Shown in pieces: positions 1 to 5,918 of a stretch of DNA of 5,918 nucleotides (its first letter is position 1; the number at the start of each line of letters is the position of its first letter). The stretch is from an uncultured Oscillospiraceae bacterium (GTDB taxonomy: Bacteria; Bacillota; Clostridia; Oscillospirales; Oscillospiraceae). The DNA is taken from contig CAKUAM010000105.1 of assembly GCA_934636305.1 (NCBI GenBank), forward strand, positions 1 through 5,918, given 5' to 3'. Under the pieces are notes generated by a model, which was not told where the DNA came from, searched no databases, and worked only from the letters and a program-made list of their open reading frames with translations. Made by a program: the position numbers and the translations under genes.

Positions 1-73
1 CACCGGCAAGCAGAAGCTTGTTGACACCGGTGGACGTGTTGACCGTTTCAACAAGAAATACGGCCTGAAGTAA
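1..73 (+). CDS. rpmE: Ribosomal protein L31 (bL31), C-terminal fragment
   Basis: This is the 3' end of an open frame cut by the window start; base 1 is the last base of a broken codon, and complete codons run from base 2 to a TAA stop at 71-73. The visible 23 residues include TGKQKLVDTGGRVDRF and end NKKYGLK, which matches the well-conserved C-terminus of bacterial 50S protein L31, a small subunit at the central protuberance that contributes to the bridge between the two ribosomal subunits. The N-terminal part, where zinc-binding CxxC pairs occur in some paralogues, lies outside the window, so the zinc or non-zinc type cannot be decided. A strong terminator follows 7 bases after the stop, so the gene ends its own transcription unit. 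Recognition is from the tail only, but that motif is distinctive. Confidence 0.9.
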   Translation, partial: TGKQKLVDTGGRVDRFNKKYGLK

Positions 74-80
74 GAAAGCA

Positions 81-111
81 GTCCGCACCGCGTATCGGTG
101 CGGACTTTTTT
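81..111 (+). terminator. Intrinsic terminator after rpmE
   Basis: GTCCGCACCG (81-90) and CGGTGCGGAC (96-105) form a perfect 10-bp GC-rich stem with a 5-base loop (CGTAT), followed at once by six T residues (106-111). This is a canonical Rho-independent terminator placed 7 bases after the rpmE stop. It should separate rpmE from the hflX unit. Confidence 0.95.
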
Positions 112-135
112 CATACATGTCGGAAATTGTAAAAT
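108..135 (+). promoter_or_regulatory. Candidate sigma-A promoter for hflX-yigZ
   Basis: TTTTCA (108-113, four of six matches to TTGACA) is separated by 16 bases from TAAAAT (130-135, five of six matches to TATAAT). It lies directly after the rpmE terminator, where a new promoter is needed. Transcription would start near 142. That would cut into the GGAAG at 139-143 that serves the ATG at 151, and would fit better with a start at 163. The -35 box shares bases with the terminator T-tract, which weakens the call. Confidence 0.35.
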
Positions 136-150
136 CACGGAAGTTTATAT

Positions 151-1416
151 ATGGAAGAAAACATGCAGAAGAAAATTGACCGCGCGGTGCTTGTCGGCCT
201 GAATGCCGACTGCTTCACGAAGGAGGAGACCGCGTCGGAGACCACGCTGGACGAGCTGGAGGCGCTTTTGCAGACGGCCGGCGGCGAATGTGTCGGCAGA
301 GTGCTGCAGAATAAGCATACGCCCGACCCACGCTCGTTTATCGGCGAGGGCAAGGCTGCCGAGGTGCGGCAGATGGTGCTCGACACGGGTGCAAACATGG
401 TCGTTTTTGACAATGACCTCACGCCCTCGCAGACACGGACGCTGGAGGATATTCTGAAAACCGTTGTGCTGGACCGCAGCGCGCTGATCCTGGATATTTT
501 TGCGCAGCGGGCCAAAACGCGCGAGGGCAAGCTCCAGGTGGAGCTTGCGCAGTACCAGTATTATCTGCCCCGGCTGACGGTCTGGAATGAAGAAATGGGC
601 CGCCTTGGCGGCGGCATCGGCACGAGGGGCCCGGGCGAAACGCAGCTGGAAACAGACAAGCGGTATATCCGCTCACGCATCCAGAAGCTGCGGGAAAACC
701 TGGACGAGGTGCGCAAGGTGCGCGCGGAGCAGCGCCGGCGCCGGCAGAAAAATGAGCTGCCGGTCATTGCGCTTGTGGGCTACACGAACGCCGGAAAATC
801 CACGCTGCTCAATGCGCTGACCGGCGCAGACATTCCGGCCAATAACCGTCTGTTTGACACGCTGGACACCACCACCAGACAGCTGACAGTCTCCGATACG
901 TGCGAGGCGGTGCTGTCTGACACGGTTGGTTTTATTGCAAAGCTGCCGCACCATCTCGTCTCGGCTTTCCGCGCCACGCTGGAGGAGCTGGAATACGCTG
1001 ATCTGCTCATTCACGTGATTGACAGTGCGGATCCCGAACGGGAGGCTCACATTGCGGTTGTGAACCGGCTGATTGGAGAGCTGGCCAAGCCCGGGACGCC
1101 GGTTCTCGAGTGCTATAATAAATGTGATCTTGTTCCGGAGGATGAGATTCCGCGGGGCAAGGACCGGGCGGCAATCTCGGCTGCAACCGGCGAAGGGCTT
1201 GATGCACTCAAAAAGACCATCGAGCAGATGCTTGGCCGGGGCAAGCATCAGGTGTCGCTGCTGCTGCCGTACCAGATGGGCGGCATGATTGACACGCTGC
1301 ACGCAGGGGCAAAGGTGCTTGCGTGCGAGTATGCGGAGGACGGCATTCGGATTGAGGCGGTCGTGGATGAAACCTTATTCGGCAGACTGCGTCAATATAT
1401 CACAGAGGAGCACTGA
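151..1416 (+). CDS. hflX: HflX ribosome-associated GTPase
   Basis: This encodes a 421-residue HflX-type GTPase of the Obg-HflX superfamily, about the family's usual length in Firmicutes. Known members bind the 50S subunit, split stalled or idle 70S ribosomes under stress and hydrolyse GTP. The N-terminal domain (about 1-190) holds the glycine-rich HflX signature GGGIGTRGPGE (153-163), followed by a helical, Arg-rich linker (RRRR near 195-198). The G domain has G1 GYTNAGKS (210-217), a threonine-rich switch I segment (TLDTTTR), G3 DTVGF (257-261), G4 NKCD (323-326) and G5 SAATG (343-347). A short C-terminal domain follows. All nucleotide-binding motifs are intact. The ATG at 151 has GGAAG 7 bases upstream; an in-frame ATG at 163 has its own GGAAG (153-157) and would remove four residues. 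The stop overlaps the next gene as TGATG, implying translational coupling to yigZ. Confidence 0.96.
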   Translation: MEENMQKKIDRAVLVGLNADCFTKEETASETTLDELEALLQTAGGECVGRVLQNKHTPDPRSFIGEGKAAEVRQMVLDTGANMVVFDNDLTPSQTRTLEDILKTVVLDRSALILDIFAQRAKTREGKLQVELAQYQYYLPRLTVWNEEMGRLGGGIGTRGPGETQLETDKRYIRSRIQKLRENLDEVRKVRAEQRRRRQKNELPVIALVGYTNAGKSTLLNALTGADIPANNRLFDTLDTTTRQLTVSDTCEAVLSDTVGFIAKLPHHLVSAFRATLEELEYADLLIHVIDSADPEREAHIAVVNRLIGELAKPGTPVLECYNKCDLVPEDEIPRGKDRAAISAATGEGLDALKKTIEQMLGRGKHQVSLLLPYQMGGMIDTLHAGAKVLACEYAEDGIRIEAVVDETLFGRLRQYITEEH

Positions 1417-2042
1417 TGGAGCAGTATTTGGTCCCCGTCGGAGCGGGCGGGTCAGAATATATAGAGAAAAAATCACGTTTTTTGGGGCTGATTGTGCCGG
1501 TCACGTCAGAGACGGAGGCACGCGCGCAGATCGAGTCGGTCAAAAAGCGGGAATATGACGCCAGGCACAACTGCTGGGCCTATGTCCTGCATACCGGCCA
1601 AAAGCGCTACAGTGACGACGGTGAGCCGCAGGGAACGGCGGGGCAGCCGATTCTGAACGTGCTTGAGCGCGAGGGCGTACAGGATGTGCTGTGCGTGGTG
1701 ACGCGGTATTTCGGCGGCATTCTGCTTGGCGCAGGCGGCCTGTGCCGCGCGTACACAAAGGCGGCAAAGGATGCGCTGGACACGGCCGGAATTGCGGAGC
1801 TCCGCCCATGGAGCGTTCTGACACTGCGCTGCCCGTATGCACGTTTTGAGCGTGTAAAGCTGGAGCTGGAGAAGCACGGAGGGGCGCTGACAAACAGCGA
1901 TTACGGCGCGGATATTGCCATGACGGCAATGCTGCCGGAGCCGGAGGAGGCAGCGTTTGCAAGGGCGCTGCAGGAGCTTTCTGCCGGGAGCTTAGCACCG
2001 GAACGGACCGGAACGGAGCTCCGGGGCGTCAGGATACGCTGA
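1416..2042 (+). CDS. yigZ: YigZ/YvyE IMPACT-family protein (UPF0029)
   Basis: This 208-residue protein matches the bacterial YigZ (E. coli) / YvyE (B. subtilis) family. The N-terminal IMPACT domain (about 10-125) shows KKSRFLG, ARHNCWAY, SDDGEP (66-71) with the adjoining GTAGQP, and TRYFGGILLGAGGL (96-109). A smaller C-terminal alpha/beta domain (about 135-195) corresponds to the DUF1949-type domain seen in the family. Eukaryotic relatives (IMPACT/Yih1) bind Gcn1 and tune Gcn2-dependent translational control; the bacterial role is not settled, though nucleic-acid or ribosome-related functions have been proposed. The ATG overlaps the hflX TGA by one base and has a good SD, AGAGGAG (1404-1410), 5 bases upstream. 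The pairing with hflX suggests a translation-linked role, which is inference. The last dozen or so residues follow a 10-bp tandem repeat and may be variable. Confidence 0.93.
   Translation: MEQYLVPVGAGGSEYIEKKSRFLGLIVPVTSETEARAQIESVKKREYDARHNCWAYVLHTGQKRYSDDGEPQGTAGQPILNVLEREGVQDVLCVVTRYFGGILLGAGGLCRAYTKAAKDALDTAGIAELRPWSVLTLRCPYARFERVKLELEKHGGALTNSDYGADIAMTAMLPEPEEAAFARALQELSAGSLAPERTGTELRGVRIR
1997..2016 (+). repeat. 10-bp perfect tandem repeat in yigZ 3' end
   Basis: ACCGGAACGG occurs twice head to tail (1997-2006 and 2007-2016). The unit is not a multiple of three, so gain or loss of one copy would change the reading frame of the yigZ tail. Two copies of a 10-mer in GC-rich DNA can arise by chance. 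Confidence 0.8.
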
Positions 2043-2094
2043 GAGCGCCGGCAGCTGAAGGCGCCTGATTCGTTTCAAAGAAAATTCACGGTTT

Positions 2095-2124
2095 TTCCAC
2101 ACGCAATTCAAAATTTTATATTAT
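2095..2124 (+). promoter_or_regulatory. Candidate promoter for dgt-dnaG-rpoD in the yigZ-dgt gap
   Basis: The 106-base gap 2043-2148 turns markedly AT-rich from about 2070 to 2125, unlike the coding DNA around it. Within it, TTCCAC (2095-2100, only three of six matches to TTGACA) lies 18 bases ahead of TATTAT (2119-2124, five of six matches to TATAAT). An overlapping TATATT (2117-2122) is another possible -10. I see no T-tract terminator for yigZ; the only stem is GCGCC/GGCGC (2045-2049/2060-2064), with no U-run after it. Read-through from hflX-yigZ is therefore possible. The upstream element is weak, so the promoter call is tentative. Confidence 0.4.
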
Positions 2125-2148
2125 GATGACAAGGTAAGGTGGTTCAGA

Positions 2149-3153
2149 ATGTCCGTCCGTGAGCGCATGGAGCAGGAGGAATATGAGGTGCTTTCTCCGT
2201 TGGCGCAGAAGGCTGCCGAGACGAAGGGCAGGCCGCGCGAGGAAGAAGAGGGCGACGTGCGTACCTGCTATCAGCGTGATGCCGACCGGATTCTGCACAG
2301 TAAATCCTTCCGCCGCCTGATGCACAAAACGCAGGTGTTCCTCTCTCCCGAGGGAGACCATTACCGCACGCGCATGACCCACACGCTGGAGGTTGCGCGT
2401 ATCGCGCGCACCATCTGCCGCGGGCTGCGGCTCAATCAGGATCTGGCGGAGGCTGCGGCCTATGGCCATGACCTTGGCCACACGCCGTTTGGCCACGCGG
2501 GGGAAAAGGCGTTGTCGAGCATGATGGAAAAGCCATTTTACCACAATGAGCAGTCGCTGCGCGTTGTTGATAAGCTTGAGCGCGGCGGGGACGGGCTGAA
2601 CCTGACCTATGAGGTGCGCATGGGCATTCTCGGACACACCGGGCCGCATATCCCGGAGACGTGGGAGGGGCAGATTGTCCGTGTGTCCGACCGGATTGCG
2701 TATATTAACCACGACATTGACGACGCAATGCGCGCCGGGATCCTGACAGAGGAGGATATCCCGGCGGAGATTGCTGAGGTGCTGGGGCATTCCCATTCCC
2801 AGCGGATCAACACGCTGGTGGAGGATATGATCTATAACACGCAGCAGACGGGTGAGCTTGGCATGCAGGCGCATGTGGCCCAGGCTATGGACGCGCTGCG
2901 CACGTTCATGTTTGCACGGGTTTATACGAACCCCGTGGCCAAGGGCGAGGAAGCCAAGGCCCGGGATATGCTCTGCAGACTGTTTGAGTATTATATGAAA
3001 AACCCAGACAGGCTGCCGGCGGATTTTCTGCCGCAGCTGGATTTTGACGGCATGGAGCGCATTGTCTGCGACTATATTGCCGGCATGACCGACCGGTATG
3101 CGGTCTATAAGTATTCGGAGCTGTTCATCCCTGCCACGTGGCAGGTAAGATAA
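2149..3153 (+). CDS. dgt: dGTP triphosphohydrolase-like HD-domain protein
   Basis: This 334-residue HD-superfamily protein fits the shorter (about 330-residue) dGTPase-like family. Characterised dGTPases cleave dGTP, or other dNTPs, to the nucleoside and triphosphate, and so adjust dNTP pools. The N-terminal region has CYQRDADRILHSKSFRRLM, the usual entry motif. The metal-binding residues are all present: H78 in RMTHTLEV (75-82), H107-D108 in GHDLGHTPFGH (106-116), and D181 in VSDRIAYINHDIDD (179-192). The C-terminus ends ELFIPATWQVR, in keeping with relatives. The ATG is preceded by AAGGTGG (2136-2142) with 6-base spacing, which supports this start over the in-frame ATG at 2167. A 52-base gap with a stem-loop separates it from dnaG, with which it is probably co-transcribed. 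Exact substrate and allosteric behaviour cannot be read from sequence; many family members are annotated only as dGTPase-like. Confidence 0.94.
   Translation: MSVRERMEQEEYEVLSPLAQKAAETKGRPREEEEGDVRTCYQRDADRILHSKSFRRLMHKTQVFLSPEGDHYRTRMTHTLEVARIARTICRGLRLNQDLAEAAAYGHDLGHTPFGHAGEKALSSMMEKPFYHNEQSLRVVDKLERGGDGLNLTYEVRMGILGHTGPHIPETWEGQIVRVSDRIAYINHDIDDAMRAGILTEEDIPAEIAEVLGHSHSQRINTLVEDMIYNTQQTGELGMQAHVAQAMDALRTFMFARVYTNPVAKGEEAKARDMLCRLFEYYMKNPDRLPADFLPQLDFDGMERIVCDYIAGMTDRYAVYKYSELFIPATWQVR
3130..3145. repeat. 16-bp perfect palindrome at the 3' end of dgt
   Basis: CCTGCCACGTGGCAGG reads the same on both strands and is centred on CACGTG. It lies in the last codons of dgt (encoding P-A-T-W-Q). 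As RNA it could form a 6-bp stem with an ACGT loop; as DNA it could be a dimeric protein site. The codons here belong to a conserved C-terminal motif, so coincidence is possible. Confidence 0.6.
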
Positions 3154-3160
3154 TTGGAGC

Positions 3161-3182
3161 GCCGGCCCCGGCGGGAGCCGGC
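3161..3182 (+). other. GC-rich stem-loop in the dgt-dnaG gap
   Basis: GCCGGC (3161-3166) pairs with GCCGGC (3177-3182). The stem continues past a C-A mismatch (3167/3176) with two more G-C pairs (3168-3169/3174-3175), closing on the loop GGCG (3170-3173). The stem ends 8 bases before the dnaG SD and has no U-tract, so it is not an intrinsic terminator. It could be an mRNA processing or stability element, an attenuating structure, or a modulator of dnaG translation; none of these is shown by the sequence alone. Confidence 0.6.
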
Positions 3183-3190
3183 CTGGATGG

Positions 3191-3198
3191 AAAGGAGG
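3191..3198 (+). promoter_or_regulatory. Strong ribosome binding site for dnaG that fixes a TTG start
   Basis: AAAGGAGG lies 7 bases before TTG at 3206-3208. It is a near-perfect complement to the 16S anti-SD. The protein begins (M)AFPQPFLDALIERNPI, as primases do, so TTG is the start codon; no ATG lies near in this frame. Confidence 0.9.
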
Positions 3199-3205
3199 AG
3201 ATCCC

Positions 3206-4951
3206 TTGGCGTTTCCGCAGCCGTTTCTTGACGCGCTCATTGAGCGCAACCCCATCGATGAGGTCGTGGGGCAGTATGTGAGCCTGACGCGTAAGGGCTC
3301 CAACCTGTTTGGCCTGTGCCCGTTCCATTCAGAAAAGACACCGTCATTTTCTGTCGCGCCCGATAAGGGAATCTATTATTGCTTCGGCTGCCATGCCGGC
3401 GGCGGCGTGGTGAATTTCATCATGCAGGTCGAGGGGCTGGATTACCCGGACGCGGTGCGTTTTCTCGCCAAGCGGGCAGGAATGGAGGTGCCGGAGGACG
3501 AGGGCTACCGCTCACAGTACCAGAAGCAGGAGCGCCTCTGGGCGCTCAGCCGGGACGCGGCGCGCTTTTTCCGGCAGCAGCTGTTTTCTCCGGTCGGGCG
3601 CGAGGCGCAGGCGTATATCCAGAAGCGTGCGCTCGGCATGGAGACGGTCAAACGGTTTGGCCTTGGCTTCAGCCCGGACACGTGGAGCAGCCTGACGGAT
3701 GCCATGCGTGAGAGGGGCTATAAGCCCGACGAGCTGGTGGACGCGGGGCTGGCGCTGCGCGGAAAAAACGGCGGCATTTATGACCGGTTCCGCAACCGGC
3801 TCATGTTCCCGATCATCGATATCCGCGGCAACGTCATCGGCTTCGGTGGGCGCGTCATGGACGATTCCACGCCGAAATACCTGAACTCCCCGGAGACGCT
3901 GATTTTTAACAAGCGGAAAAACCTTTTTGCGCTCAATATTGCCCGCAAGAGCAGGCAGGGGCGCATTATCCTGACCGAAGGGTATATGGACGCAATTGCG
4001 CTGCACCAGTATGGCTTTGACTGCGCGGTGGCGTCGCTGGGAACATCGCTGACGGAGGAGCATGCCAACATTCTTGCAAAATATACCGATCAGGTTATTT
4101 TGACCTACGATGGCGACGAGGCCGGACAGAATGCCACGCGGCGGGCAATCCCGATGCTGGAAAAGACGGGACTGCAGGTACGGGTGCTGCGGATGCAGGG
4201 TGCGAAGGATCCCGATGAGTTTTTGAAAAAATACGGCGCGGACCGCTTTTCCGTGCTGCTTGACCAGTGCCAGAACCAGGCGGAGTACCGGCTGGACAGC
4301 TTGAGGCGCAAGTATGATCTGACGGTCGACGATCAGCGCGTGGAGTTTTTGAGCAAGGCGGCAGAGCTGGTTGCTACGTTCCCCAACGCGGTACAGCGCG
4401 AGGTCTACGGCGCGCGGGCAGCGGAGGCTGCCGGCATCACGCCGGAGGCCATGAAGCTGGAGGTCACGAAGGCCTACAAGAAGCAGCGCGCCATAGAGCG
4501 CAAGCGGCAGCAGACGCAGGATATGGATCTGGCCCGCCAGCGCGCGCCGAAGGTGCGCGGGATCCACTATGAGAATCTTCGTTCGGCGCTGGCAGAGGAG
4601 GGGCTTATCCGCACGCTGCTGCGGGAGCCGGAGCTTCTGCCGGCGGTGACGCTTCCGGCAGAGGCAATGTCGGTAGAGCTGTTCGGCAGGGTGCTGACTG
4701 AGTTGCGCCGGCGTGTGCAAAATGGCCGCCCGGTGTCGCTGGCGGCGCTGGAGGGGGAGCTTTCGCCGGAGGAGATGGCGCATCTTTCCTATGTGATGAG
4801 CAGTGACACGTCAACGGTTTCCGATGAGGCGCTGCATGATTACATCCGTGTGATTCAGGAGGAATATGAGGCCAGGACAAGCGTGCGGTCGGAGGACAGT
4901 CTGCTGCAGCTGGCCGAGCAAATGAGAACCACAAAACAGTATGGAGGGTAA
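3206..4951 (+). CDS. dnaG: DNA primase DnaG
   Basis: This 581-residue bacterial primase makes the RNA primers for the lagging strand and for replication start, working with the replicative helicase at the fork. The N-terminal CHC2 zinc domain has ligands C38 and H41 (CPFH) and C59 and C62 (CFGC). The catalytic core shows GFGGR (212-216), KYLNSPET (224-231), the TOPRIM glutamate E258 in LTEGYMDA (256-263), and the metal-binding DGDEAG from D302 to G307. A basic, Gln-rich linker (from about K425) leads to the C-terminal helicase-interaction region (about 450-581), which is more divergent, as usual. The start is TTG with a very strong SD, and the length is normal for the family. Translation probably couples to rpoD, whose start lies 3 bases after the TAA. 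No key residue is missing and no frame break is seen. The long antisense open frames opposite this gene are composition artefacts. Confidence 0.98.
   Translation: MAFPQPFLDALIERNPIDEVVGQYVSLTRKGSNLFGLCPFHSEKTPSFSVAPDKGIYYCFGCHAGGGVVNFIMQVEGLDYPDAVRFLAKRAGMEVPEDEGYRSQYQKQERLWALSRDAARFFRQQLFSPVGREAQAYIQKRALGMETVKRFGLGFSPDTWSSLTDAMRERGYKPDELVDAGLALRGKNGGIYDRFRNRLMFPIIDIRGNVIGFGGRVMDDSTPKYLNSPETLIFNKRKNLFALNIARKSRQGRIILTEGYMDAIALHQYGFDCAVASLGTSLTEEHANILAKYTDQVILTYDGDEAGQNATRRAIPMLEKTGLQVRVLRMQGAKDPDEFLKKYGADRFSVLLDQCQNQAEYRLDSLRRKYDLTVDDQRVEFLSKAAELVATFPNAVQREVYGARAAEAAGITPEAMKLEVTKAYKKQRAIERKRQQTQDMDLARQRAPKVRGIHYENLRSALAEEGLIRTLLREPELLPAVTLPAEAMSVELFGRVLTELRRRVQNGRPVSLAALEGELSPEEMAHLSYVMSSDTSTVSDEALHDYIRVIQEEYEARTSVRSEDSLLQLAEQMRTTKQYGG
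4943..4948 (+). promoter_or_regulatory. rpoD ribosome binding site inside the dnaG stop region
   Basis: GGAGGG forms the last two sense codons of dnaG (Gly-Gly) and is followed by TAA and GCT before the rpoD ATG at 4955, a 6-base spacing. Terminating dnaG ribosomes would sit on this site, which points to translational coupling. Confidence 0.85.
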
Positions 4952-4954
4952 GCT

Positions 4955-5918
4955 ATGGAAAAAGGAATGGAACTTCTGCAGAAAATGGATCTTTCGGCGG
5001 AAAACCGGCAAAAGCTTGAGGCGCTGATCGCTGAGGCAAAAAAGACCGGCAAGGTATCCTCCAAGCTTCTGGTCGAGACGCTTGACGCGATTGACGCGAC
5101 GCAGGAGCAGACAGAACAGGTTTATGACGTGCTGGAGCAGTCCGGCATTGAAATTGACGTTTCCGATGTGCTGGAGCTGATTGGCACGGCGGAGATGGAT
5201 AACCCCACGCTCAGTGAGATGCAGGCCATCGAGGAAGAAGGCCTGGAAAATGAGCTGGAGACGTCGGACACGCTGGAGGACGATCTGGACAATGCCAAGC
5301 TTGACGACCCGGTGCGTATGTACCTCAAGGAGATTGGCCGGATCAAGCTGCTCTCGCCGGAGGAGGAGCAGGAGGTTGCAAAAAAGATGGCCGAGGGCGA
5401 TGAGGCTGCGCGCCAGCGTATGTCAGAGGCCAATCTGCGGCTGGTTGTGTCGATTGCCAAGCGCTATGTCGGCCGCGGCATGCAGCTGCTGGATCTCATC
5501 CAGGAGGGCAACCTGGGCCTTATGAAGGCGGTTGAGAAGTTCGACTATACCAAGGGCTATAAGTTCTCGACCTATGCCACATGGTGGATCCGCCAATCCA
5601 TTACCCGCGCGATCGCAGACCAGGCCCGCACCATCCGTATCCCGGTACATATGGTCGAGACGATCAACCGTGTGCTGCGCACGTCGCACGCCATGGTGCA
5701 GAAGCTTGGCCGGGAGCCGACAACGAAGGAAATTGCGGACGAGCTGCATATTGAGCAGAGCAAGGTTGAGGAGGTCCTGAAGATTGCGCAGGAGCCTGTC
5801 TCGCTGGAGACGCCGATTGGCGAAGAGGAGGACAGTCATCTGGGTGATTTTATCCAGGACGACGAAGCGTCGCAGCCGTCGGAGGAGGCAACGTATACGC
5901 TGCTGCGTGAGCAGCTGG
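4955..5918 (+). CDS. rpoD: Primary RNA polymerase sigma factor (sigma-70/SigA), 3' truncated by window end
   Basis: The open frame runs from ATG 4955 to the window edge without a stop, giving 321 complete codons. It is the housekeeping sigma factor that directs core RNA polymerase to -10/-35 promoters and melts them. An acidic N-terminal region 1.1 of Firmicute type (about 10-110) is followed by region 1.2, starting [12 protein letters not shown] (117-128). Region 2.1 is [17 protein letters not shown] (159-175) and region 2.2 contains LDLIQEGN (179-186). Regions 2.3-2.4 include [16 protein letters not shown] (205-220), with the W210-W211 pair used in -10 recognition and melting. Region 3 starts at RIPVHM (228-233), and the 3.2 segment contains [14 protein letters not shown]. 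Region 4, which reads the -35 box, lies beyond the window. The long 1.1 region and complete 1.2-3.2 match a primary rather than an alternative sigma. The SD overlaps the dnaG end, and co-expression with dnaG is expected. Confidence 0.98.
   Translation, partial: MEKGMELLQKMDLSAENRQKLEALIAEAKKTGKVSSKLLVETLDAIDATQEQTEQVYDVLEQSGIEIDVSDVLELIGTAEMDNPTLSEMQAIEEEGLENELETSDTLEDDLDNAKLDDPVRMYLKEIGRIKLLSPEEEQEVAKKMAEGDEAARQRMSEANLRLVVSIAKRYVGRGMQLLDLIQEGNLGLMKAVEKFDYTKGYKFSTYATWWIRQSITRAIADQARTIRIPVHMVETINRVLRTSHAMVQKLGREPTTKEIADELHIEQSKVEEVLKIAQEPVSLETPIGEEEDSHLGDFIQDDEASQPSEEATYTLLREQL

Noticed and set aside
734..745. 12-bp palindrome GCCGGCGCCGGC inside hflX
   Set aside because: It comes from alternating CGC/CGG arginine codons in the basic linker, and such GC-rich palindromes are expected by chance here.
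673..1302. Minus-strand open frame (209 codons) opposite hflX
   Set aside because: It is antisense to conserved GTPase motifs, with no family resemblance.
2045..2064. Short stem GCGCC/GGCGC after yigZ as a possible terminator
   Set aside because: The stem has only 5 bp with a 10-base loop, and no T-run follows, so it does not meet the form of an intrinsic terminator.
2173..2188. 16-base string CAGGAGGAATATGAGG shared exactly with 4856-4871
   Set aside because: Both copies encode the peptide QEEYE in frame with the same preferred codons in an otherwise unrelated context. This is coincidence of codon use, not a mobile or regulatory repeat.
2116..3303. Minus-strand open frame (395 codons) opposite dgt and the dnaG start
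   Set aside because: It runs across the candidate promoter, the intergenic stem-loop and parts of two real genes, has no recognisable motif, and is best explained as a mirror of codon bias.
3512..4783. Long minus-strand open frame (423 codons) opposite dnaG
   Set aside because: It lies wholly antisense to an unmistakable primase gene. Its product is rich in Arg, Leu, Gln and His with no recognisable domain, as expected from GC-rich third positions.
4866..4925. A 19-codon open frame (ATG 4866 to TGA 4923-4925) inside dnaG preceded by AGGAGG (4857-4862)
   Set aside because: The SD-like string is simply the codons for Gln-Glu-Glu in the primase. The peptide has no feature of note, and the same string occurs in dgt.

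Overview
The window is a compact, all plus-strand block of housekeeping genes from what looks like a moderately GC-rich member of the Firmicutes (Bacillota), most plausibly a Clostridia lineage such as Oscillospirales/Ruminococcaceae. The evidence is strong AGGAGG-type Shine-Dalgarno (SD) sites, a TTG start on dnaG, a Firmicute-type primary sigma factor with a short acidic region 1.1, and a dGTPase-like gene directly ahead of dnaG and the primary sigma gene. Genus and species cannot be told from this stretch. Base and codon use look uniform across it, and I see no phage, insertion sequence, CRISPR array, tRNA, rRNA or other mobile signature.

Layout: (1) bases 1-73 are the 3' end of the gene for ribosomal protein L31 (rpmE), closed by a textbook intrinsic terminator at 81-111. 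(2) hflX (151-1416, ribosome-associated GTPase) and a yigZ/IMPACT-family gene (1416-2042) overlap by one base (TGATG) and form a two-gene unit with a candidate promoter at 108-135. (3) A 106-base AT-rich gap carries a weak candidate promoter. It leads into a dGTP triphosphohydrolase-like HD protein (2149-3153), DNA primase dnaG (3206-4951) and the primary sigma factor rpoD/sigA (4955 to beyond the window end). This is a variant of the classical macromolecular-synthesis operon, with a dNTP hydrolase gene in front where E. coli has rpsU.

Functionally, the left half is translation-related: L31, the ribosome-splitting/rescue GTPase HflX, and a YigZ protein whose eukaryotic relatives act in translational control. 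The right half combines dNTP-pool control, replication priming and transcription initiation. The dgt-dnaG junction holds two closely spaced inverted repeats just upstream of the dnaG SD. dnaG and rpoD are almost fused, with a 3-base gap and the rpoD SD inside the last codons of dnaG. These junctions are the places where regulation is most likely to act.

I found no convincing undescribed system. The observations worth checking are the stem-loop pair before dnaG, a frame-breaking 10-bp tandem repeat near the yigZ 3' end, an ambiguous hflX start and the dgt-dnaG-rpoD linkage.
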